From: Dipteris shenzhenensis
Lineage: Eukaryota; Polypodiophyta; Polypodiopsida; Gleicheniales
Assembly (NCBI GenBank): GCA_047967505.1
Contig: CM106540.1
Length of the DNA: 64,000 bases
Direction: 5' to 3' (one strand)
The position numbers and the translations under genes are program-made. This document shows, piece after piece, positions 24,833 through 36,999 of the stretch. The stretch's first letter is position 1. Each line of letters starts with the position of its first letter. The notes under the pieces were generated by a model, which ran no database searches, was not told the DNA's origin, and saw only the letters and a list, made by a program, of their open reading frames with translations.

Positions 24833-25657
24833 TTGGATGGCACTAGCTATCCACTCTGGAAGTTCAAGATGAAGACCAACCTAAGCGCATACGAGCTTTG
24901 GGATACTGCTACTGGGGTGGACGTGAAGCCAGTTGCAAGACCGAATCCAGCCAATGTAGGACAACATATAGTACCAACTGCGGATGAGATTCTCGCGTGG
25001 ACAAGAAGAAATGCAAATGTGTTGTGTTCTATTGTCTGCAATGTAAGTGATTCTGTCATGGCGTTAATTAAATATGTCACCACAGCGGAGGAGGCATGGA
25101 CGGTCTTGAAAAATCAGTATGAGACCACGAATCATACAAGGATTCAGAATCTAGAGACTCAACTTGCGAACAAGAAATTGTCTGAGTCTGAAACGGTGGA
25201 GAAGTTTATCACCAGGGTGAAGAATCTGCGCGATCAGATGACTGCGATTGGCATCACCATCACCAGCGACAATCTAGCACGAAGGTGCATACGGATTCTC
25301 CCACCAAAGTATGACAGTCTTGTTACGGCACTGAATACGCTGAACAAAAATCCGCCCCTTAACTTTGAGGATTTCAACGCGATGCTTCTAGAGGAGGAGA
25401 TGCGTCAAAAGGTGAGGACTGGAGAAGATTCGGCTTTCTCAGCTGCATCAAAGAAAGGTAAGGGTAAGGACTTTGGTAGCCCATCTTCTTCTGATGATAA
25501 AAAGAGAAAGAAGAAGATCAAGTGCTTCTATTGCAACAAGGCAGGGCACAAGCGGAATGAGTGCCTGAAGAAGATTGCAGATGAGAAGAATGGAGTAAAG
25601 AAAGAGTCCAGCAACAGCGCGCCAGGCAGTACGAGTAGAGCTGTTCGTAGTAATTGA
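24833..25657 (+). pseudogene. Copia-2 gag
   Basis: Open for 274 codons. The N-terminus contains LDGTSYPLWKFKM, the usual copia Gag start motif, followed by the UBN2-type helical region (AWTVLKNQYETTN, then VEKFITRVKNLRDQM). A zinc knuckle CFYCNKAGHKRNEC lies near residues 229-242. Codons upstream of 24833, from the ATG at 24782, contain two stops, so the true N-terminus is damaged. The frame ends at TGA 25655 while the protease continues in the +1 frame, so gag and pol are separated by a frameshift. Confidence 0.85.
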
Positions 25658-27110
25658 GGAGATTTGCATAGAGGCAGTTCATGTACCTGCGGATGAACCT
25701 TGGATTATTGATAGTGGTGCATCGCGCCACATGACCAGTCGGAAGGATTGGTATACCTCTCTACATCTGGTAGGGAATGATATCCTGGTAGTAGTCGGCA
25801 ATGATGCAAAATGTCCAGCAAAAGGAAAAGGTACGATTGCTCTCAAGTCAGATGGAGTTGTAAAACAGTTGTCCGATGTTCTTTATGTGCCAAATATTAA
25901 GAGGAACTTGTTGTCCACGGATCGGGACCTCAAAGTTCACTTCGATAAGAATGGCGCACAGATTTTCGATCTTCAAGGGAAGGTCATTGGTAGAGGTACA
26001 TGGCGCAACAACATCTATGAACTCTCAGCTTTCAGTGCTCGAGCCGATGTGAGCAACACTAAGCTGTGGCATGAGAGGTTTGGTCATCTAAACCTTAGTT
26101 CTTTAAAGGAGATGGATAAAAGTGGAATGATTGCTAACCTACCAGAAATTACAGATCTACCTTATGTATGTGAAGCTTGCATGATGGGCAAGCAACATCG
26201 GCAGCCCTTTCCTAAAGAGGCCAGCAGAGCAAAGGCTCCTCTAGAGCTCGTTTACACGGACCTCTGCGGAAAGATGGAGACGGAAGCTTTGGGTGGTTCC
26301 TATTACTTCATGATGCTGATCGATGACTACAGTAGAAGGATATGGATATACTTCCTAAAGACTAAAGATGAGGCTTTTAGTAAGTTCAAAGAATGGCATG
26401 TAATGGTCGAGAAAGAAACGGGAAGGAAGGTGAAGAAGTTGAGATCAGACAGAGGTGGAGAGTTCACATCAAGTGAATTCGAAAGTTACTGCAAAAGTCA
26501 CGGGATCAAGAGGCAGAAACCCCTACCACATACATCACAGCCAAATGGAGTAGCAGAGCGCAAGATGCGCGTCATCTGCAAAATGGGCAGGAGTATGGTG
26601 AAAGGGAAAGATTTACCAAAGACTTTCTGGGCTGAAGCATGTAACACGACGGTTTACATTCTGAATCATAGCTACACGAAGGCTGTGAATGGGATGACTC
26701 CACTGCAGGCCTTTTCTGGTAAGAAACCTTCAGCTGCACATTTCAGAGTTTTTGGATGTGACTATTTTGTGCATGTCCCTGATGCTAATAGGACCAAATG
26801 GAAACTGAAGAGCCGGAAGTGTATTTTCTTGGGCTACAATGAAGAGGCGAAGGGTTACTGTCTCTATAATCTTGTTACTAAGAAGGTAATAGTAAGTCGC
26901 GATGTGGTCTTCTCAGAACAACCGCATCAATTGGAGGAGGATGCTTCCTTCCCAGACAACCAGGACCAGGATATCCATCCAGTACAACCACCAACAGTAG
27001 ACCAAACTCCCCTAACGGTGCTTGGGAGGATTCAAGATAAAGAAGAGGAAGAAGAGCCTACGGAACCACAACGGCAACCGCCACTCCCAAAGTGGATAAA
27101 GCAGCTTTAA
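25658..27110 (+). pseudogene. Copia-2 pol, protease and integrase
   Basis: Protease begins with WIIDSGASRHMT (25710-25745), an intact DSGA site. Integrase has its HHCC zinc region (LWHERFGHL, then CEACMMGKQ) and catalytic D-D-E in YTDLCG, RSDRGGEF and VAERKM. The GKK..HFRVFGC and KCIFLGY motifs of the copia integrase C-terminus follow. The frame is open from 25731 to a stop at 27108, after which stops appear in the linker to RT. The domains look conserved, so decay is recent relative to copia-1. Confidence 0.9.
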
Positions 27111-27268
27111 GACGGTAGAGAACCTCTAGCCATTGAGGAGGAACCATCCGAACACTGCCAGTCCAAGAGATTAGAGGAGCAAAGAAGGGCGTAGGAACAC
27201 TTAGTCAACTACGCTTTGATGACAGAGGTGATCCGTGCTGAAGAACCCAAGTGTCTTGAAGAAGCATA

Positions 27269-27348
27269 GGTGATGATAGGTGGATGGAGGCTATGCAATC
27301 AGATGATAGGTGATGATAGGTGGATGGAGGCTATGCAATCAGAGTATG
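27269..27348 (+). repeat. 40-bp tandem duplication in copia-2 pol
   Basis: Two adjacent copies start with GTGATGATAGGTGGATGGAG at 27269 and 27309. The 40-bp length is not a multiple of three, so the duplication shifts the RT frame. Confidence 0.95.
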
Positions 27349-27905
27349 GCTCCATAATGAAGAACAACACTTGGGACCTTGTGGATCGACCACCAAAACG
27401 CAAGGTAATCGGCACCAAGTGGGTGTACAAGACCAAGTACAAGTCCGACGGCACATATATAAGTACAAGGCTTCGCTCGTGGCAAAAGGATTCGCACAGG
27501 TACATGGTTTTAATTATCAGGATACTTTTGCTCCCACAACTCGACTAACCACAATTTGCAGTGTTTTGGCTTTAGCAGCACAAGAAAGTTGGCCCGTGTT
27601 TCAGATGGATGTAAAATCCGCCTTTCTGAATGGAGATCTCAAGGAGGAGGTATACATGGAACAACCACCAGGTTTTGTGATCCCCGGTTTAGAAGGTAAA
27701 GTCTGTAAACTAAAGAAGGCACTTTACAAGCTGAAATAGGGCCCACGAGCGTGGTACCAGCAGATTGATGCCTACTTTCTACAAAATGGGTTCAGGAGGA
27801 GCCCATTTGATGCAAATTTGTATATCTACAGAGAAGGAGGCACGTGTATGATCGTGGTCCTTTATGTGGACGACCTTGTCATAATAGGAAACCATGAAGA
27901 AAAGA
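27320..27905 (+). pseudogene. Copia-2 reverse transcriptase, truncated
   Basis: Fragments read NTWDLVDRPPKRKVIGTKW, SLVAKGFAQVHG, QMDVKSAFLNGDL and KKALYKLK, then TAG at 27737, then GPRAWYQQID and the catalytic LYVDDLVIIG (about 27866-27895). Homology stops near 27905, so the RT thumb, RNase H and 3' LTR are gone. The sequence beyond is unrelated. The lesions are the 40-bp duplication, the TAG and the end truncation. Confidence 0.9.
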
Positions 27906-28962
27906 CCTCACAGACAGCTTGACAAGACCCCTTTCCATAGTGAAATGAAAACAATGTAGTTTAAAAGAAAGAGCAATTGTCATTAATGAAAAGTATTGAA
28001 AGCTAAAGTTTTATCAAAAGTTAACGAAAGGTGGGCATAAAATATTTTGTAGAATGCACAATTGTTCAAAAGGTTGAGCTTTGATAAGACATGGAAAGCA
28101 TCACTTTTATTGAAGAGGGGAGTCTGCATACCTACCACCATCCAGCAAGACAAACGTGGTGAGAACTAGTTAAACCTTAGTTGGAAAGACACGTGTCATA
28201 AACACCCCTCACTTGTTATCGGAGTCACAATAAAAGTAAACACTTGACAACGATTGACTTACAAAGCGAGTAAGAGAAATTATGACTTCAAACAACCTCA
28301 AACGTCGAAGCAAGATGCACACGTGACAAGCTCACAATGTTGACCATGGTCACACTATAAGTCCATCAAGGGCGCAGGATCAGAGATAATAGTCCGCAGG
28401 GACTGGGTCATATCAATGCTGTATCAGGCGCGTAGTAAGGAGATAGTAACCATCGATGAAGAGGGGCAGAGCTGTAGAGACACCAAAAGGGACGAAGTCA
28501 CGAAGGGTGTAGGCATAGATGTGGGGGACAACATCAACGAGGCCAGGGAGAGAAGGAAGAAGCACATAGTACTAGGTATGTGGAGGATAGAGAGGGGAAG
28601 GAATGGAAGGTGGTGGACATAAGACATGGGAATGGTAATGTAATAGTGGGCTAGTAGCGTATGATTAGATTAGAAGGGGATTTTATAGGTGGAATGGTAG
28701 TCGAGAGCCTAGTCAGTACAAGATAATTAATTAAGAGTTAAATCTAGTTAGGGTAGGGAGAGAGGAGGTGATTAGTCTAGTCATGGGGAAAAAAGAGGGT
28801 AGAGAGAGAGAGAAACTAACATGGAGTGGGGGTGAAGTACGATGGGGTAGGATAGGGAGATAAAAATGCTAGAAAATATAATTTAGAAAAAAGGGGGAAA
28901 TAAAAAACAGGAAATTACGAGAAAAATAGAGAAAATTGCAAAAATGAGGAAAAAGTAATAAT

Positions 28963-29023
<61 letters not shown>

Positions 29024-29315
29024 GGAAAACAGTGAGAAGAGCGAGATAAATAGGACAAATTAAGAAATAGGGAAAAGTAGGGGGAAATTTGAAAAAATAA
29101 GGGAATAATAAGGGGGCGAAAAAAGGGGGGATTAGGAAAATTAGGAAAAAAGGGGGGAATTAGGAAAGGTAGGGGCACAAAATTAATGAGGGAGAAACTA
29201 AGAAAACACTTAAGGATAAAAAAAGGTTAGGGAGTGTAAATGAGAGAGACAGCACTAAGAGTGTAAGTGTAAGAAGGGGGGGGGAGGAAAAACTGTTAAG
29301 GAAAAAATAAATAGG
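27906..29315. other. Purine-rich spacer, no gene
   Basis: From about 28400 onward it is strongly purine-rich on the plus strand, with a GA run at about 28964-29020. Frames are low in complexity. What truncated copia-2 at 27905 cannot be seen. Confidence 0.6.
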
Positions 29316-29526
<211 letters not shown>

Positions 29527-30004
29527 ATCTCCAAATTGAACTTTGATCTCTTATTCAACCAAAGAAATTCATAACTATCCAAATTTTGAAAATCTCTCTA
29601 TTGTCAAAGTGATATCATCTTTTCCTACCACCAATGTGCACTAGTCATTAAATGCAAGTTGCATAAACAATAATTTGTTGGAGTCTGGACTCTCATTAAG
29701 CTCATGGTGTCTAAACAACATATCTTTTCATGAAAGATAGAAGAAGCAATTGTTTTTAGAATTGCTTGGCAAGCCATAGGGGGGGCAGGTAATCGCTCAC
29801 AATACCTCAATTCCTATAAATCCAAATACCATGAGTTTGCTTGCAAAATAAGACCACATAGGTTCATTATTAGGGACCTTTATAGTCCCAGGGACCTTTA
29901 TAGTCCCAGGAACCTTTACAAAATATATTTTGGTATACAATCACTCAAAAACCTTGACCAAGGCTATTTTACATTTCATGTAGACAAGAATGAAAATTTT
30001 AAAG

Positions 30005-30320
30005 GCAAATCTAGACAATGGGATAGTGAACTATACGTACTAAATTCCAAAAGGTATGAACACAAGCAACTATATTTAGCGGACGTGGTTCACACACTTG
30101 AGAAACAAAATCAATTCTTTTTACATAGTTCAGGTAGTTTTTTTTCCCCTTTGAGTCTTTTTCCATTCAATTAAAATTAAAGGCCACTCCAGATAATTAG
30201 ATAGTGGACTATAGGTACTAAATTCAAAGGTATGAATACAAGCAACTCTATTTAGTGTACATGGGTTACACCCTTGAGAAACAAAATCAGCTCTCATTGT
30301 TGAGGTAGTTGGACTTCCCC
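30005..30320 (+). repeat. Diverged tandem duplication, ~170 bp
   Basis: The segments 30015-30140 and 30190-30320 share GATAGTG.ACTATA, GTACTAAATTC, GGTATGAA.ACAAGCAACT and CTTGAGAAACAAAATCA in the same order. Confidence 0.75.
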
Positions 30321-30336
30321 CCCATATTTCTTTTAC

Positions 30337-30342
<6 letters not shown>

Positions 30343-30430
<88 letters not shown>
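30343..30430. repeat. Compound (CT)n(CA)n microsatellite
   Basis: About 56 bases of CT lead into about 32 bases of CA. This is the reverse complement of the (GT)n(GA)n arrangement about 0.8 kb to the left. Confidence 0.97.
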
Positions 30431-30431
<1 letters not shown>

Positions 30432-31129
30432 ACTCACCGGAGTGCACACACAATACTTCATTTAGTGTGGCATGGAGTGAGAGCATAATACAATCACCAA
30501 TTAGTCAGATGCTCAACCTTGAAAAGGTTAAGTTTGATATGACGGGTGGCATTGAGATTCATTTAAGCATGAAGCTTTCCTTCTCTCACAATACTTCAAG
30601 AGTACCAAGAAGTCTAGTTTTACGAGCTCATACAAAGTGAACTATGTACAAATATGGATATTTTAAGGAACCAAAGTAATGTGGCCAATCTCAAAAAATA
30701 AACAGATAAAGGAATCGACATACAATCAATAATAACCCAAATAAAAGGGGCTAATATAAAATTTAAAAAACATAAAAAAAATAACATGGAGCAATATTAA
30801 CTTAAAAAATGGTATTCTTGGTTAATGGTAAGGAGTTTATGGTGAGTTGGTCTAGGTGGCATTTACATCCATGCTCTTGGGTAGCATTTTCATGTTGTTG
30901 GCAATTCGTTCAAATTACATGAAAAAATAAAAGAATTGGAGTGAGTTGCTGTTTGAATATTTTATTTTAATTTTTATAAACATATGCACGATCACGATGA
31001 CAATGGTGTCAATATATTTAAATTTTCATTAAGTTGTTTGATTAACCAAAGTTTTTAATAGTTAAATCAAAAATTGAGTGGCTGGATTTTATTCTAAAAG
31101 AAAATTTTGGCCAATTAAGAAAGGGCATA

Positions 31130-33760
31130 CTGCATGTGGCTTGCGTTGTTAGGCAACATATTACTAGGTCAATGTCAAAAAGCCTACTACTCCCCAGTAG
31201 TCTTTCTCCCCGTGAACTATAAGAAAATCTGTCTCAACAGTGTCTTCAATAGTGCTAGGATAGCATTAGGCCCCATTTTATCTGGGATGACTCCCTTGAA
31301 CACTAATTTGTATATGATTTCCCAAATAGCTAACAAGCATGCAGCCCTTACATATGTGTAGATAGCAACCGATGTAGAAGAAAAGCTACCCACATCCCTA
31401 GAAACATTTCCTGCACTAATTATTCTCCAAACAAATCAGTACCCGATTTGCTGCCATATCACTCTAGTAACCATGCATTCAAAGAACAGATGTCAAACTC
31501 CCTCCATTGCGATTTTGCAAAGTGGACATAGTGGGTTGACATTGAGCCATTTAGCTAGTCTACCTCTCACCTGCCAATTAAAGATATCGTTCAAGAGCAT
31601 AAATTTTGCCTTTCCTCCTCCTACTAGTTTCAATATATCAAAAGTCTACTTCTCCACCACTCCAAAGGTCCCCCTTGTAATTCAGGAACATGTTCAAAGA
31701 CTTGTTGTCTACAAAAGATATGTATGCCACCTTAGCAATCACTTTTCTAAAAAATTTACAACCAATTTTCCATTGATCAACTTTCAATTGTTGGAGATTG
31801 GTCATATAGGATTCAAGAATGCATCTTCTTACCTTTGAAATCAAGTCTAATTCCCATGCATTTAGTCAAAACTATAGTCTTAATGATTCAATAAATTTCC
31901 AGTATAGTGCTCTAACATCCCACATTTGGTGCCATGTCCGTGGGCCCTTTCCTATAGGCTCCAAGCCTGAGGAATATCTAGCAATGTTAAGGCTACCCTA
32001 CATGCCCTATTTCTCTATTCCACCAAATGTTTTTTGATAGGCTCAAAGTCCTTCTCAACCCTCCCACTTAAAAAAGAAGTTGGATGACTTTAATGTATCC
32101 ACCAAGTAGAAATCATATTAGATCCAAATATTTATAAGGGAAAATTGGAGTTGGTCCTATTGTACCAATCCATCCCTTGCCAAACTATCACTTGCATCCC
32201 TTTACCTTGTTCTATGAATGATCAGGTTATCTCAAGACAAGGTGGCTTGCATTCAAATAGTTTGGGGAGATTAAAGAGAATTTTGATATTAGCATCTATA
32301 ATCCCAGCCCACCTTAGAGCTTATAGACTTTTAGAGCCTCCCATGGGATGTAGTGTAGCTTCCTATAGATCCCTTCCTCCACCCACCAAAATTTTCGTAG
32401 TAGATTATCTACCTCATCCTAATGACTTCTATTTAAATTCTAGATAGAAGCTACATAAATGATAGAGGATGAGAGAAAGTGTTAGATGATTCATGACCTA
32501 ACATTCCACTCTAAGGCACAACCCATTCCAACCATGCAACTTCTCCTTCACCTTGTCCTTAAATGGATGAAATATTTGTTCTATTTCAACAAGATTCCTA
32601 GCCCAAGAGGTTCCCCAAGGTACCTCACAAATCAACCCCTTCTAATCCAATTACTAGCCATTTCTTATACCTAGCTAAGCTTGCTTCCCACATCAGTTTT
32701 CATGCCAAAAGTTTTGCTCCATCTAAATAGTGAGCTTAAAACCTCATAGAAAAGATTTAATACCTCCCTTAGATTACTAGCTTTGTCTTTGCCCTTAGTT
32801 GACATAGCTAAGTGCTGACTTAATTCCCTATTGTTGCTGGCAAAGCCATGCCACATATCGTGCCATTGACTATCCATTTTTTTATAAGAGTCATCAAAAG
32901 GAACTGCACCTAGAGCAAATAAGAAAGCTAAGGGGCTTCCTTGCCACAGTGAGTGGAAGGGCAAACCTACCGGCCACGCTACCATGACTACAAAGGCATT
33001 GCCAAATAGAGTTTGCACCATTCTCACAAAAGCACTACCAAAACCCAAATATTCAAGAACTCTACAATTGTAGTCCCACTGAATCTAGATCATATGCCTT
33101 ATCAAGATCAAATCTAAATACATGAAATTTTTTTGGGCATAGTTAAGGATTGTTGACACATTCAAACTATTCTAAAAAATGTCCCTCCTCTTGACAAAGC
33201 CATCCTATTCCATGTCTACAATTGAAGCACAAGGATGGCTAATCCTTATAGTAGCTAGAGCTTTTGCTAAAACCTTGTAGTAAGTCTTAAGCATTGTTAT
33301 GGGATGCAAATCATCTATCCTCAATCTATTTTGATGTTTGGGCACTAATTTCATCAATCTGATATTCACATCTCTAGACATCTCCTTGTTCTTAACCGAG
33401 GCATTCGTTACCTCAACTAGATCCCATTTTAATAGATCCCAAAAACCTTGTAAAGCTCCACAATAAGCCCATTCCCATTAGTAGCGATAGAACACAATGT
33501 CTCCCAAAGCTCTTATTCAGTGATTGTTCTAGCTTTCCCCACTTGCTTCCTTGGGGAAATCCTATAGCCCACAATAGAAAAAATCTCCACCCAGCATCTT
33601 GTTCTCCCATGTTAGATCAACTGCCACTGTTCACATCAAAAAGCATTTTCTAGGTGCCAAAATTAAAAAGCAAGATGGACCTCTTCATTAACCGACGTTA
33701 AAAGCATAAAATTGACCTTTAATAAGTGCATTAAGAATAGTGTTCTTTTGCCAAATGCAT
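31130..33760 (-). pseudogene. LINE reverse transcriptase remnant with zf-RVT end
   Basis: Read from high to low coordinates, the minus strand gives LMKLVPKHQNRLRIDDLHPI and TYYKVLAKALATIRI (RT fingers), DGFVKRRDIF, LDLIKAYDLDSVG, and then GSPLAFLFALGAVPF. At about 31490-31560 it gives CPLCKIAMEGV followed by HLFFECMVTRVIW, the zinc-binding zf-RVT domain found at the C-terminus of plant LINEs. The F/YADD position is not recognisable. Stops and frameshifts are numerous. RT copies LINE RNA at nicked target sites; this copy is inactive. Confidence 0.8.
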
Positions 33761-34839
33761 GTACCATTATAGAAACTTTATGATGCATGATCTTTATCCA
33801 TATATCATTCTTAATAAATTGGTAAACAAATAAAACTGTAAAATATATAGATATTCAAAATTTTGAAATTGCTTCATCTAGACCTTTGCTATCTCAAAAT
33901 TTCATATTATATTCCTAATATGAATCAAGTAAATATGTTGCATCAACACAACAAGCATATACCACGAATTATATATGAATATTACACAAAGAGGAAGATA
34001 ATCCCAATGTCTATAATTGGACATTTACGTTTCAGTTGACTCTCATTCTATCAAATCGAGAAACCAAAATTAGAAATTATCTCACACATAAAGCACTACT
34101 TGATGAATTGAAAGGAACCAAATGAACACGAATATGGAAACATCAATTTGGTACCTGTTAACATCCATAGAGTATAGTCACCGAGAATGCAGGGTAATCA
34201 GTGATTAGAGGTGATCAGGCCACATGATCTACTTCAACAGACAAGCCACTGATGGCAAGCAATGTACACATGGAAGAAGTATAGCTCAAACTCAAGGAGT
34301 TTGATCCCCAAATTCCCAAAGTCCAAGGATTCCAGGCACAGGTTGTATGTTCCAACTAACACCAAGCAATGTGCACATTTTAGGTCTACGTCCACGAAAA
34401 TAGCAACGCCAACAAAAACAGCCATGAAAGGAGTGCATCTCTAACTCAAGGAGTTTGATCCCCAAATATTCTGAAGCAAAAGATTCCAGACAATGTGTAG
34501 GGTTGCCATGGAGTGTCTTGCAGAAGTTAAGCCTCGCCACTCCAGGGGTGTGGGATTTGAACCACAAATGGTTTAAGGCATGAGGGCGCTCAGGGAGTTT
34601 GAGCCCCAAATCACCTAAGCCTAGGAGACGCGAGGCTAACACAAGCCATATTTGGGAGCTGGTTAGGACCACCTCCTAATGCTAGGCTTGTCCCAAGTGC
34701 TTTAATATGGTTAACACAAGTGCTATTTCTGCTAGTAGGGAGAGATGGAAAGAATAGTAATATGACTTGGCACCCTATAGGCCCAAGAACCTATGGTTGT
34801 AAAAGACAACAAGAGTGCTAAAAAAGAAAAGGGTTGCCC
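33761..34839. other. Spacer with short direct repeats
   Basis: CTCAAGGAGTTTGATCCCC occurs at about 34291 and 34445, and a diverged third copy at about 34591. The part around 34010-34135 is an inverted relative of sequence at 13080-13760. No gene is seen. Confidence 0.5.
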
Positions 34840-35058
34840 ATCCCTTCAAAAGGTGACTTGTATAAAAGGCCAAAGTGTTGACTTTGGTCTTCATTGTTGT
34901 TTGCACAAGTTTGAATACAAGCTCTCTCTTCTCTTCCAAGAGAGTGTTTTGGGTGTTCCCTTGTTTCCATTGTAGTGCCCTTGTGTCTGCCACTCCATCC
35001 CCCTTCACTCTTCTCTTCCCTTCTCCTTCTCCTTCCCTTATCCCTCTCCTTTTCCCAT
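34840..35058 (+). repeat. LTR-like segment, plus orientation
   Basis: It contains CCCTTCAAAAGGTGACTTGT, TATAAAAGGCCAAAG and then GTTTGCACAAGTTTGAA and a pyrimidine-rich end. The same order appears on the minus strand at 36420-36660. The TATA-like box and position fit an LTR. Sequence to 35280 may be the start of an internal region, but no domain is visible. From 35280 to 36360 no gene is seen. Confidence 0.55.
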
Positions 35059-36419
35059 GGGTAGTAGGAGAGATCAGAGAAGGGAAGGGAAACCTGAAGA
35101 AAATGTGTGTCTCCTTGCAACAAAGGTTGAACACCTTTTGTCTTTAAAAGTGTGGAGAAATGGATCAAACAATATGAAGAAGAAAGAGCTAAATGAGAGG
35201 AGGATAGAAAAGTATGATGAAGGGCCAATAGAGGTAGGAGTATCCCTTGAAGCTATTGAAAATACCAACTGAATGCACAATTGATTGGTTAGAAGACGCT
35301 CTACAAGATGTTAGTCGAAGAGGGGAGATTGTGACAAATAGGGAGGAGGAATTTGCATGGGGTTGTGATATAAAGGTATATAACCATGTTAATTCTATTT
35401 GCATTTGTTTATAACTTTTTCATACATGGTGAGGATAATCCATTACCTTTGCAATACCGTTCATTCAATGCAATGTGGGAGTATGGTAATCACTACTGAG
35501 TAGAGAAATTGATGTATTGTGTAACACATTTGATCCAGCAGTCCTGGCCAAATTTTCACAAGAGAGTAGATCTATTTTGAGGGATACAAATCTCATCACA
35601 AACAAATGAATTATGTTGGAACCATACCTCATCATCTTTAGACAATGTTTGACTCAAAATTCAAATGAGCATCAATTTTGATCCATAAGGAATTTTATAC
35701 TGATGTAAAAAACGCAAATGATAAAAAAAGCAAGCTCTAAGTTGTGAGTAGAAAATATATTTTTTTTGGATTTGTTATAGGCCAAAAAATGTATAAGTTA
35801 AGCACATACGGAAAGAAGAAAGACCTAACTATATGTTTCACCGCTTTCATCTCTAGAAAGAGTGTTGTAGTCTAGCCTCTGAGGCCATACGATGCACTCA
35901 AGGTGAAGAGACAAATCACAATTCCAAATTAGCATGAACACATAGGGAGAGAAAGGAAGAGTGAAGATGAACTTTGTAATATCACATCTGACCACCTTGC
36001 AGTATCTGTGCTAGCACCAAGGGGGGTTGTTTGCCTTTTCAATCAAATATACGGCTTCAATGGCAAAAAGTATCATTTTTAGAATGGATGGTTTCTTGAT
36101 CTCTTTTTATGATATCCATAGGTTTGCATTTATCTCAGTAAGCAATGGAACTAACTTTTGCAATGACAAGGAAAATTAGACATGCATTTGTAGACCCTCT
36201 GATATAGCTTATGAATATATTGAGCTTGTTGATGGCCTCAATGCATCTTTAGTACAACATCCCCGCAAAGCAATTGGAAGTACATATGTTGTGGGTCTCG
36301 ACGGTGACTTATGTGTCATGGGGATGTTGAAGATATGCCGATGGAGCCTCCACTCCTAGCTACTCAATGCATAGCACGATTCATCCGCTAGCACCACTCG
36401 AGCGGCCTTTGGATTGTTC

Positions 36420-36891
36420 CAATGTGTCTCCATGCGAGAAAGAGGGAAGCGGAAGAGGGGAAAGGGGAGAGAGAGGGAGAAGAGAAGAGGAAGAAGAAGG
36501 CAAGAGGAGAGTGATTGGGGATGGAGAGTCAGACACAAGGGCACTACAATGGAAACAAGAGAACACCCAAAACACTCTCTTTTCAAACTTGTGCAAACAA
36601 TAATGAAGACCAAAGTCAACCATTTGGCCTTTTATACAAGTCACCTTTTGAAGGGAGGGCCAACCCTAATCTCTTTATACCACTCTCCCTTCTCATTTTT
36701 TTACCATCCTTGGGGCCCATGTAGCTCCAAGACACTAGGAACACAATGAAGACCAAAGTCAACCATTTGGCCTTTTATACAAGTCACCTTTTGAAGGGGT
36801 GGGACACCATCTTGGCTCTACGGACTTGCCACTGTCCATCAAATCACATTACTTAACCAGTGGTGGCATATTGTTAACCAATATGTTAACA
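36420..36891 (-). repeat. LTR on minus strand with adjacent polypurine tract
   Basis: On the minus strand it starts TGTTAACATATTGG at 36891, preceded by the purine tract AGGAAGGGGGGC (about 36893-36905). It contains TATAAAAGGCCAAAT. Inside it, about 54 bases are duplicated at 36602 and 36745, including the TATA box. The left end is approximate. It is read as the 3' LTR of the gypsy-like remnant at 37-39.8 kb. Confidence 0.65.
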
Positions 36892-36999
36892 TGCCCCCCT
36901 TCCTGTGAGTCCTCTGGATCATGTAGTGTTCATGGTTGTTGGAGCATTGTCAATGAAGATCATACAAAGTAGTCGTTCGTGTGCACTGGGCTGAATCTT

